NCBI RefSeq assembly: GCF_000374045.1
Contig: NZ_KB893325.1
Coordinates: 104-64,103, forward strand
Reading direction: 5' to 3'
From: Segetibacter koreensis DSM 18137
GTDB taxonomy: Bacteria; Bacteroidota; Bacteroidia; Chitinophagales; Chitinophagaceae
Length of the DNA stretch: 64,000 bases
The stretch's first letter is position 1. Each line of letters opens with the position of its first letter. Positions 9,800 through 17,861 of this stretch are shown here, piece by piece. The position numbers were made by a program, and so were the translations under genes. The notes beneath the pieces were generated by a model. That model searched no databases, was not told where the DNA came from, and was given only the letters and a program-made list of their open reading frames with translations.

Positions 9800-10300
9800 A
9801 TGAATTCATCTTCAATCAATGCTTTAATTGCGGAGCATGAAAAAGAATTTGCGTTGATGCTAACAGAAGCACTTCAGGATATTTTACCGTCATGCAAATG
9901 TGTATTTATGCCAGATGGAATAGCTGCTTTAAGATATATAAAAAACAATGATAATCCTGACCTCGTATTTCTTAACCTTGATATGCCTTTAAAAAATGGA
10001 ATTAATTGTTTGAAGGATATTTATAATCTTAAACTACTTCCGGCTACTCCTGTTATCACTTACGCAAGTTCTGCAAATATTAAGGACATTAATGACGCTT
10101 ATGAATACGGCGCTGCATTTTATCTGGTAAAACCGACAACTTCAAAAGAATTAAATAAAATTATTAAAAGAGCAATTTCACTATTGGGCCAACCCAGGAG
10201 TGAAAGACTAACTAAATGCAATTTCGTACTAAAAGGCGTTGCTCCCTCAGAACCATTCGAGACAAATGATTCCTACACAAACTGGCCGATTTTAAATTAA
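9800..10300 (+). CDS. Stand-alone receiver-domain protein with degenerate phosphorylation site
   Basis: A 166-residue protein whose first ~125 residues fold as a CheY-like receiver: LIAEHEKEF (beta1), DLVFLNLDMPLKNG (beta3 loop), PVITYASSA (beta4) and AAFYLVKPTTSKEL with the conserved K111-P112. Compared with CheY, the acidic pair D12-D13 reads E12-H13 and the phosphoacceptor Asp is N59 (N-L-D-M-P, four residues before P63). The neighbouring D61 is not at the acceptor position. It therefore looks like a pseudo-receiver that may work without phosphorylation. The last ~35 residues match no output domain. No histidine kinase lies nearby. Confidence 0.82.
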   Translation: MNSSSINALIAEHEKEFALMLTEALQDILPSCKCVFMPDGIAALRYIKNNDNPDLVFLNLDMPLKNGINCLKDIYNLKLLPATPVITYASSANIKDINDAYEYGAAFYLVKPTTSKELNKIIKRAISLLGQPRSERLTKCNFVLKGVAPSEPFETNDSYTNWPILN

Positions 10301-10769
10301 ATAAGGGGGGGCAAATCCTGTCATGTGAAAACACCTTGTTCACCCTAAAAATTAATTTTTACTAAAGTACAAGTACTCTTTCCAATCATGTAAAGTAGTC
10401 TATAAAAAAATAAAAAAGATCGAATGCCAAACGTTGCTGTGATCGTTAGTAACAAGGTATAAGATCAGCGTACATCCTACAAAAAATATAACTACAAAAA
10501 TTCTTCCTTTTTAAACAGCTGGTTAATGCTTAACAAGAATTAGTAGATGCACCTTCATAAAATTAGCGCAAACGTTTGCAATGCGTTTTAATAATATTTA
10601 TTACTGAAAATATCCGTACTTCATAATCAAACAATGCGGGAATATCACTCACTTTTACTGATTGATTTTTTCATTCAGCTATTTGTTTTACCTGATTTGA
10701 ATAAATAGAAAGTTTGAGTGAATGTGTGAAATCAAATAATATATTATAAAGATTCAAAAAAATGTGTAA
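10301..10769. other. Upstream region of the GlcNAc cluster
   Basis: About 470 bases without a gene, upstream of the first gene of the nag cluster. It holds a GGGGGGG run just after the receiver gene, a perfect LacI-type palindrome at 10568-10579, and a near-copy of that palindrome (CCAAACGTTGC, one T short) at 10427-10437. No tRNA or terminator hairpin is convincing. Confidence 0.5.
10568..10579. promoter_or_regulatory. LacI/GalR-type operator candidate
   Basis: The 12-base sequence GCAAACGTTTGC is a perfect palindrome with the central CG and AAnCGnTT core typical of LacI-family operators. It lies 190 bases upstream of the first gene of the nag cluster. The regulator is unknown; the only LacI-family gene in the window is at 33652, beside inositol-related genes. 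Confidence 0.5.
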
Positions 10770-12080
10770 ATGCCTAACAAAAGAAGGGAATTTTTAAAAC
10801 TTGCAAGCCTTACAGGCATTAGTGTAGCTGGAGGCAACATCCTTAACGGGTATGCGTCACACAATAATCCGGAAAAAAATCAAAAGAATAATTTAATAAA
10901 CACCACTGCTGCCGTGAGTAACACCGATTATACGAATAACGACATTAGCATCATCGGTCTTTATGGATCATGGGCTAATTCACTGAATGAAACTAAGCTA
11001 CCCTCTTTTTCTTTTCGCAGAGAAGAATGGAAAAACCTGGAATCATGGAGAAATTCTGCAAAACAACGGCTTACTGAAAGGTTAGCCATTCCTGATATTG
11101 GGGGCCTTCCTAAAGTTACTGTGAAAAAGCAATATGCTTATGACGGTCTGCATATAGAAGAGGTGACCTGGCAGTTGCCCTACGGGAGAGCAACAGAAGC
11201 AATTCTGCTGAAACCACTAAACGCAAAAGGTAAGTTACCTGCAGTCCTGGCTTTTCATGATCATGGCGGAAACAAATATTTTGGCTGCAAAAAGATCACA
11301 AAAACGTCAGATGATCAACTTGCGCTGATGAAAGAACACCGGGAGGTTTATTATTCAGGTTTCGCATGGGCCAATGAAATTGCCAAACGGGGTTATGTTG
11401 TTTTGGTTCCTGATGCCTTTACATTTGGAAGCAGAAGAGTAATGCTTCAGGACGTGCCGGAACGTATACGCAATGGAAGAAAAGCCGAAAATACTGAAAC
11501 TCCTGAGAACATAAAAGCGTATAATGACTGGGCTGGTGAACACGAACATGTAATGGCGAAATCCTTGTTCTGTGCAGGAACAACATGGCCAGCGGTATTT
11601 TTTGCAGAGGATCGAAAAGCACTTGACATTTTATGTGCAAGGGAAGATGTTGATGCCAGCAAAGTGGGTTGCGGAGGCCTTTCCGGAGGAGGAATACGAA
11701 CCGTTTTTATGGCGGGATTGGACCCAAGGATTAAGTGCACCGTTGACGTAGGATTTATGACTACTTGGAAAGACTTTCTGCTTAATAAATCGTTCACTCA
11801 TACCTGGATGACTTATGTGCCTTTATTGCCCAACGAATTAGACTTTCCTGAAATATTGGGTTTACGTGCGCCTCTTCCAACCCTCGTTTTAAATAATAGC
11901 GAGGATCAGTTGTATACTCTACCTGAAATGAACAGGGCAGAAAACATATTGACTGAAGTATTTAAAAAAGCAGGAGCAGAAGGCAATTTCAAATGCTCCT
12001 ATTATCCGGGCCCGCACAAATTTGACTCCCAAATGCAGATCGAGGCTTTTAATTGGTTTGACCGATGGCTAAAAGCCTGA
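10770..12080 (+). CDS. Exported alpha/beta hydrolase (acetyl-esterase/dienelactone-hydrolase-like)
   Basis: A 436-residue alpha/beta hydrolase. The N terminus KRREFLKLASLTGISVAGG is a Tat-type signal (RRxFLK), so export to the periplasm is likely. The catalytic triad is probably S305 in GGLSGGG, D379 in NNSEDQ and H416 in GPHKFD. The oxyanion region AFHDHGGNK (residues 161-169) resembles the PF12715-type acetyl-xylan-esterase-like hydrolases. It precedes nagB by 173 bases, so it may deacetylate or de-esterify a glycan handled by the cluster, but no substrate can be read from sequence. The hairpin at 12176-12200 may separate it transcriptionally from nagB. Confidence 0.8.
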   Translation: MPNKRREFLKLASLTGISVAGGNILNGYASHNNPEKNQKNNLINTTAAVSNTDYTNNDISIIGLYGSWANSLNETKLPSFSFRREEWKNLESWRNSAKQRLTERLAIPDIGGLPKVTVKKQYAYDGLHIEEVTWQLPYGRATEAILLKPLNAKGKLPAVLAFHDHGGNKYFGCKKITKTSDDQLALMKEHREVYYSGFAWANEIAKRGYVVLVPDAFTFGSRRVMLQDVPERIRNGRKAENTETPENIKAYNDWAGEHEHVMAKSLFCAGTTWPAVFFAEDRKALDILCAREDVDASKVGCGGLSGGGIRTVFMAGLDPRIKCTVDVGFMTTWKDFLLNKSFTHTWMTYVPLLPNELDFPEILGLRAPLPTLVLNNSEDQLYTLPEMNRAENILTEVFKKAGAEGNFKCSYYPGPHKFDSQMQIEAFNWFDRWLKA

Positions 12081-12175
12081 GGAAACAAAAGAAATATTAT
12101 TTCCTATTTTCAAATATTCGTACCCGGTTCATTTGAATGTAATAAAGAAACTAATGAAACTTTCATCAGGGAAAT

Positions 12176-12200
12176 AAATTTGCAGTTTTCCTGCAATTTT
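12176..12200 (+). terminator. Weak hairpin after the hydrolase gene
   Basis: TTGCAG and CTGCAA form a 6-base-pair stem around a TTTTC loop, with flanking A and T bases extending it imperfectly, followed by TTTTAACG. It could be a weak terminator between the hydrolase gene and nagB. The T run is short. Confidence 0.3.
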
Positions 12201-12253
12201 AACGTCTTAGTGGCTGCCAGAAAATCTTTGAATAATTGAATTAAAATGTAAAA

Positions 12254-13003
12254 ATGAACGTTAGCATAAGTGAAAATGCACGAGAATTAGGTAAGGTTGC
12301 AGGGGCTGCTGCCTCAGCAATCATTTGGCAGGCAATAGAAGAAAACGGAAATGCCAACATTATATTAGCCACTGGTACCAGCCAATTTGAAACAATACAT
12401 CAACTTATATCTGAAGAAGGTATTGATTGGAGCAGAGTAGTCATGTTTCATCTTGATGAATATATCGGTTTACCCATCACTCATCCCGCAAGTTTCAGAA
12501 AATACCTGCAGGAAAGATTCATATCAAAAGTACCGGCATTAAACGCCGCATATTTAATCAATGGTGAAGCTGATCCAAAAGAAGAATGTGAACGTTTAGG
12601 ACGACTGATAAGTAGATCTACGATTGATGTTGCCCTTGTCGGCATTGGAGAAAACGGTCATCTTGCTTTTAATGATCCACCGGCAAATTTTGAAACAGAG
12701 CAGCCATATTTAATTGTAGAGTTAGATGAAGCGTGCAGAAAACAACAGTTAGGTGAAGGCTGGTTCACATCAATTGATGAAGTACCGCGGCAGGCAATAA
12801 GTATGTCGGTAAAACAAATTTTGAAATCAAAACATATTATATGTTCAGTGCCTGATAAAAGAAAAGCAATGGCTGTAAAAAATACAGTTGAGCAAGGAGT
12901 AAGCAATCTATATCCGGCAAGCATTCTGCAACAACATGCTGATTGCACTTTATATCTTGATAAAGGTTCTGCAGCTCAACTTTCGGCCAATACTGTATCA
13001 TGA
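12254..13003 (+). CDS. nagB: Glucosamine-6-phosphate deaminase NagB
   Basis: A 249-residue NagB/RpiA-fold enzyme that converts GlcN-6-phosphate to fructose-6-phosphate and ammonia. Motifs are the phosphate loop LATGTSQF (residues 38-45), HLDEY with proton-abstracting D68, and GIGENGHLAFNDPPA with H136. Relative to E. coli NagB, D141 is Asn (N134) and E148 is Asp (D141). The Asn also occurs in other bacterial NagB sequences. Company with nagP and nagA supports NagB over 6-phosphogluconolactonase, which shares the fold. The gap to nagP is 84 bases. Confidence 0.93.
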   Translation: MNVSISENARELGKVAGAAASAIIWQAIEENGNANIILATGTSQFETIHQLISEEGIDWSRVVMFHLDEYIGLPITHPASFRKYLQERFISKVPALNAAYLINGEADPKEECERLGRLISRSTIDVALVGIGENGHLAFNDPPANFETEQPYLIVELDEACRKQQLGEGWFTSIDEVPRQAISMSVKQILKSKHIICSVPDKRKAMAVKNTVEQGVSNLYPASILQQHADCTLYLDKGSAAQLSANTVS

Positions 13004-13087
13004 TTGATATCGTGGAATACTTACCATAAACAAGACCTCAAACAAGTACATGCACTGTCAGAAATTAGTAGTTATTAAATAAATACG

Positions 13088-14413
13088 ATGAGTAAAACGA
13101 TTGCAGCCACCATAGATATTAATTCCTTAACCAGGCGTGACTCCTTTATTTCTATTCTCATTATTGGCCTTCTGTTTTTTATTTTTGGTTTTGTTTCGTG
13201 GGTTAATTCTATTTTGATCCCCTATTTTAGAATCGCGTGCGAATTAACAAATTTCGAATCATACCTGGTAACCTTTGCCTTTTATATTTCATACTTCATA
13301 ATGTCTGTTCCTTCCTCCTATTTATTAAAAAAGGTAGGATTTAAAAAAGGGATGATGGCAGGCTTTTGGGTAATGGCCACAGGTGCCTTTATTTTTGTGC
13401 CCGCCGCTCTTACAAGAACTTATGAAGTGTTCCTGTTAGGTCTTTTTACTATTGGCGCCGGCCTTGCAGTTCTTCAAACCGCGGCCAACCCATATATAAC
13501 TGTTTTAGGTCCGAAGGAAAGCGCGGCAAGGCGCATCAGCATTATGGGCATTTGCAATAAAGGAGCTGGCATTCTTGCTCCCATTTTATTTGCTGCAGTT
13601 GTTTTAAAAGCCACTGATAATGATTTATTTCGCGAGCTGGGAACTATGAACGAAATGGCAAAAAATGCCGCATTAGACGAACTGATAAGAAGGGTGATAC
13701 TTCCTTATACGTGTGTTGGCGCTGTTTTATTTTTTTTAGGGTTAATGGTACGATACTCTCCCCTGCCTGAAATAAATACCGAAGAGGAAACTGCTGAAGT
13801 AGCTACAGCTAATCACGCAAAAAAAAACATCTTTCAATTTCCACACTTGATACTTGGCGCATTAGGTATTTTTCTGCATGTGGGTACCCAGGTAATTGCA
13901 ATTGACACGATCATTGGATATGCGAACTCTATGCAAATAGATTTAATGGAAGCGAAAGTTTTTCCTTCCTATACACTCTTTGCCACTATCTGTGGTTATA
14001 TACTCGGTATTACTTTTATCCCCAAATACATAACACAGGTAAATGCCTTAAGAGCGTGTACAGTACTAGGAACATTCCTTACAATACTTATCATTTATGC
14101 TCATGGCCAGGTAACTCTTTTTAACCATACTACAGATGTTTCAATTTGGTTTGTGGTATTACTGGGGTTAGCAAATTCGTTAGTTTGGGCAGGGTTGTGG
14201 CCGCTTGCTTTAGATGGCCTCGGAAGATTTACTAAACTTGGTGCTTCAATAATGATAATGGGCTTGTGCGGCAATGCTATTCTGCCTCTTTTTTACGGTT
14301 ATTTTGCAGATTTATATAATGTTCGATACGCTTATTGGGTATTATTTCCCTGTTACCTGTACCTGGCGTTTTATGCCTTTTACGGACATAAAATAAGAAA
14401 ATGGAGTTTTTAA
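13088..14413 (+). CDS. nagP: GlcNAc/sugar:H+ symporter, NagP/FucP-type MFS
   Basis: A 441-residue MFS permease of the fucose/galactose/glucose:H+ symporter (FHS) family with about 12 membrane segments. Family signatures include FIFGFVSWVNSILIPYF near the N terminus, the LLKKVGFKKG loop, and GAGLAVLQTAANPYITVLG with the AANPY motif at about residues 135-140. Its position between nagB and nagA makes free GlcNAc the most likely substrate, as shown for NagP of other bacteria. FHS transporters do not phosphorylate their sugar, so a separate cytoplasmic kinase is needed. Confidence 0.88.
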   Translation: MSKTIAATIDINSLTRRDSFISILIIGLLFFIFGFVSWVNSILIPYFRIACELTNFESYLVTFAFYISYFIMSVPSSYLLKKVGFKKGMMAGFWVMATGAFIFVPAALTRTYEVFLLGLFTIGAGLAVLQTAANPYITVLGPKESAARRISIMGICNKGAGILAPILFAAVVLKATDNDLFRELGTMNEMAKNAALDELIRRVILPYTCVGAVLFFLGLMVRYSPLPEINTEEETAEVATANHAKKNIFQFPHLILGALGIFLHVGTQVIAIDTIIGYANSMQIDLMEAKVFPSYTLFATICGYILGITFIPKYITQVNALRACTVLGTFLTILIIYAHGQVTLFNHTTDVSIWFVVLLGLANSLVWAGLWPLALDGLGRFTKLGASIMIMGLCGNAILPLFYGYFADLYNVRYAYWVLFPCYLYLAFYAFYGHKIRKWSF

Positions 14414-14467
14414 TTTAAAGGCTTTCTAAACAATTTAAAATAACAGCGGCTTGCGGTAAAATACCAG

Positions 14468-15676
14468 ATGAAAGAACAACAATTAAAAATATATAACGGA
14501 AATATTATTACGCCTTATAGAATTATTCCAAATGGAACAGTGATTGTTTCAGAAGGCGTTATTACAGCTATTGAGCAAGGGAATATAGAAGTAAAAAATG
14601 CTCTTGAAATAGATGCCAGGGGACAATATATAGCTCCAGGTTTTATTGATATACATGTGCATGGCGGAGGTGGTCATGATTTTATGGATGGAAATGAAAC
14701 TGCTTTCCTTAAAATTGCAGAAACCCATGCGCAATATGGAACTACGTCTATGTTGCCCACTACCCTTACAAGCACAAATGAACAATTATTGCAAACCCTG
14801 CAAATATATGAGAGTACAAACCAAAAGAATATAAATGGATCTCAATTTCTCGGCATGCATCTCGAAGGTCCTTATTTTGCTATGAGTCAGCGTGGAGCTC
14901 AGGATCCGCGTTATATCAGAAATCCTGACCCTGCTGAATATAATGACATACTTTCTCGTTCTTCATCCATAAAACGATGGAGTGCTGCACCGGAACTAAA
15001 AGGAGCTATTGAGTTTGGACGGTGTTTACAATCAAAAGGCATCTTAACTGCGCTGGCACATACAGATGCTATTTACGAGGAGGTAATAGTTGCATTTGAA
15101 AATGGTTATACGCTGGCTACCCATTTGTATTCGGCTATGTCTGGAGTGACTCGCAAGAATGCTTACCGATATGCCGGAGCAGTTGAGAGCGCATTTATAA
15201 TTGATGAAATGGATGTGGAAATTATAGCAGATGGTATCCATCTTCCTCCACCTTTGCTCAGACTTGTATATAAAATTAAAGGGGCAGACAAAACAGCATT
15301 GATTACTGATGCTATGCGTGCGGCAGGAATGCCCGAAGGAGAAAGTGTTTTAGGAAACATTCATAACGGCTTAAAGGTAATAGTAGAGGATGGCGTAGCA
15401 AAGTTGCCTGACAGAAGTTCTTTTGCAGGAAGTGTAGCAACAGCAGACCGTTTAGTAAGAAGCATGGTTTTTATGGCTGACGTACCTTTAATAGATGCAA
15501 TAAGAATGATAACAGCTACACCTGCCCGCATATTGAAAGTGTCTGATAAAAAGGGTGCATTGGTGGCAGGTAAAGATGCAGATATCGTGCTTTTTAATAA
15601 CAACATCGAAATAGAAATGACGATTATAAAAGGACGGATAGTTTACAACAGGCGAACATCTGGTATCTCAAAATAA
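14468..15676 (+). CDS. nagA: N-acetylglucosamine-6-phosphate deacetylase NagA
   Basis: A 402-residue amidohydrolase-fold enzyme that deacetylates GlcNAc-6-phosphate to GlcN-6-phosphate, the NagB substrate. Metal and active-site residues are visible: H63/H65 in DIHVHGGGGHDF, E133 in HLEGPYF, H198 in ALAHTDA, H219 in ATHLYSAM, and catalytic D281 in LITDAMRAAG. Length is typical of NagA (about 380-400). It is 54 bases downstream of nagP, consistent with an operon. Confidence 0.96.
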   Translation: MKEQQLKIYNGNIITPYRIIPNGTVIVSEGVITAIEQGNIEVKNALEIDARGQYIAPGFIDIHVHGGGGHDFMDGNETAFLKIAETHAQYGTTSMLPTTLTSTNEQLLQTLQIYESTNQKNINGSQFLGMHLEGPYFAMSQRGAQDPRYIRNPDPAEYNDILSRSSSIKRWSAAPELKGAIEFGRCLQSKGILTALAHTDAIYEEVIVAFENGYTLATHLYSAMSGVTRKNAYRYAGAVESAFIIDEMDVEIIADGIHLPPPLLRLVYKIKGADKTALITDAMRAAGMPEGESVLGNIHNGLKVIVEDGVAKLPDRSSFAGSVATADRLVRSMVFMADVPLIDAIRMITATPARILKVSDKKGALVAGKDADIVLFNNNIEIEMTIIKGRIVYNRRTSGISK

Positions 15677-15733
15677 TAATGACTCTATACTATTATCAAA
15701 ACTATTCACTGATTTATTACAAACAATCTTTTC

Positions 15734-17815
15734 ATGAAACCTTTACAGTGTCTTTGCCTTTTTCTCTTCAGCTTAATATCGTTGCACCTTTATGCTTTTG
15801 ATAAAGAAGATTTTGACAAGCATTTTAAGTTGATGCCCGAGCCACAAAAAATTGAATTAATAAAAGGAAAAGGAATTTCTGCTAATACACTTCGATCAGT
15901 TTTATTAAAGGGAACAACTGTAAAACCGGTTTTGTATGGAGTTTTACAATCTTTACCGCTAACTTCTACCGCAGGTGCAGGAGTACTTGAATTAAATATT
16001 ACAACATCTAAAAATTCTGCTGCGTCTCCTGAAAGCTATACAATTAAAATAAATGATAATCATGTTGTTATTAATGCTGTTGACCAGGCAGGTTTATTCT
16101 ACGGATGCCAGACTTTATTACAATTGCTGGAGGATGCAGATGCTCAACAAATAGAAATACCGGCATGCACAGTAACCGATTATCCTGATATTGCTTACCG
16201 TGCTATACACCTTGACTTAAAGCACCACCTTGATGCAGGACGGTACTATTATGACATGATCGACCGGTTGGCACAGGTAAAAGTAAATGCCATTATTGTT
16301 GAATTTGAAGATAAGCTGCGTTATCGCAAAGCTCCTTTAGTAGGAGCATCTCATGCTATTTCTGTCGATGAGTTCGCCGCAATTAGCCGTTATGCAAAAG
16401 AAAGAAACATTGAGATCAGTCCGTTGGTGCAGGGATTGGGACATGCTTCCTTTATTTTAAAACACGATAAGTATAAAAACCTGCGCGATACTGTTACATC
16501 TGACTGGTCATTTGATCCTATGAATCCACAAACGTACGATTTGCAATTTTCTCTATACGAAGATGCGATAGCGGCAACTCCTTATGGAAAATATTTACAT
16601 GTTGGCGGTGATGAAGTAGGCAACTTAGGCATGTCAGAATTATCAAAAAAGTCAGGATTAACTCCGATACAATTACAAATGCAATGGCTGAAAAAAGTTT
16701 GTGAATTTGCCACAGCCCATAACAGAATACCTATTTTCTGGGATGATATGGTTTTTAAACTTTCTGACCTTTATCAAACTACATGGGATCCAAAAGTTCC
16801 GGCAGAAGAGGTAAACAAAATATGGCAGGCAAATGCACACCGGCTAGAAGAAAACATTGGACTCTTCCCAAAGGAATGTGTGTATATGCGTTGGAATTAC
16901 GACAGCCCTGATATACCTGGCAATCATAAAGCGATAGATTGGTATAAGTCTCATCATTTAAAAGCTATGGCTGCTACTGCTGCTCAAACCATGTGGCCAA
17001 TGCTTCCACGTGAAAAATCTAATTTTCAACCTATTAAGGATTTTTGTAGAATAACTGCTGAAAAGAAGATGGATGGAATTTTATGCACGGCATGGGATGA
17101 TTGCTCTCCTCATTTTGAAACTTATTGGCGTGGTTTATATGATTTTGGTTTTTTCAGTTGGAATCATACAGATGCTACAGCAGATAACGTTCACTCTATG
17201 TTCCGTCAAAGGTTCTATGCACCTGCCCTGGCTACTGCATCTTTTGAGTTTCAGGATTCCTTAGAGAAGGCTTTGGTATTTTGGGAGTCAGCGCTGATTG
17301 ATAAAGGCGACAGGAGTAACTATCCAAGAAAAATTCACTTAATAGAATTGCCTGATCAGAAGAATAATAATGCATGGAGTGAAAAATATAAGACAAAAAT
17401 TCAAAAGGCTAAGGAAGAGGTTCTCAGGTACCAGGAAATTAAAAACAAACTAGCCAAAGCGACTCAACTTGCCCGCCACAATGAATATACTTTAGCAGTT
17501 ATGAACCAGATAAATGAATTGCAGATATATCCTGCAAAGCTGCTGGTGTTATTAGAAAAGTATGATAATGCATCGGCCGCTGGTAAATCTGCTGCAAAAG
17601 ATGGTATAAAAAGTTATGTAAACAACTTCAGTACAATAAGAAACAATTACGAACAAATATTTTCAAAGACACGTATAATTGCAAATCCGGCTGATTATAT
17701 TCTTGACCAAAATCATCATGATCACCTGGCAAATGGCACAAATAATTCTGATTGGATGTATGTGTATGAATTAGCAATGAATTCAAAAATTAATGATTGG
17801 TTTACAAGTAATTAA
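15734..17815 (+). CDS. Exported beta-N-acetylhexosaminidase, GH20
   Basis: A 693-residue GH20 enzyme that releases terminal GlcNAc or GalNAc from chitin oligomers or glycans. Residues 1-21 form a signal peptide (LHLYAFD). An N-terminal beta-hexosaminidase domain spans ~30-150. The TIM barrel contains LHVGGDEVG with the catalytic pair D293-E294. Downstream TMWPMLP and FFSWNH segments line the pocket. The C-terminal ~150 residues are helical and lack the ExLW-type end of many GH20 proteins. It is 57 bases after nagA and supplies GlcNAc to the NagP permease. Confidence 0.93.
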   Translation: MKPLQCLCLFLFSLISLHLYAFDKEDFDKHFKLMPEPQKIELIKGKGISANTLRSVLLKGTTVKPVLYGVLQSLPLTSTAGAGVLELNITTSKNSAASPESYTIKINDNHVVINAVDQAGLFYGCQTLLQLLEDADAQQIEIPACTVTDYPDIAYRAIHLDLKHHLDAGRYYYDMIDRLAQVKVNAIIVEFEDKLRYRKAPLVGASHAISVDEFAAISRYAKERNIEISPLVQGLGHASFILKHDKYKNLRDTVTSDWSFDPMNPQTYDLQFSLYEDAIAATPYGKYLHVGGDEVGNLGMSELSKKSGLTPIQLQMQWLKKVCEFATAHNRIPIFWDDMVFKLSDLYQTTWDPKVPAEEVNKIWQANAHRLEENIGLFPKECVYMRWNYDSPDIPGNHKAIDWYKSHHLKAMAATAAQTMWPMLPREKSNFQPIKDFCRITAEKKMDGILCTAWDDCSPHFETYWRGLYDFGFFSWNHTDATADNVHSMFRQRFYAPALATASFEFQDSLEKALVFWESALIDKGDRSNYPRKIHLIELPDQKNNNAWSEKYKTKIQKAKEEVLRYQEIKNKLAKATQLARHNEYTLAVMNQINELQIYPAKLLVLLEKYDNASAAGKSAAKDGIKSYVNNFSTIRNNYEQIFSKTRIIANPADYILDQNHHDHLANGTNNSDWMYVYELAMNSKINDWFTSN

Positions 17816-17861
17816 AGTAAGTTTTCAACTTTAAGGATAAACTATAGTGGGTTTTGCCAAT

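Noticed and set aside
10000-10020. D61 as the phosphoacceptor of the receiver protein
   Set aside because: The acceptor Asp lies four residues before the conserved Pro in CheY-like domains; here that position is N59, and D61 is two residues before the Pro.
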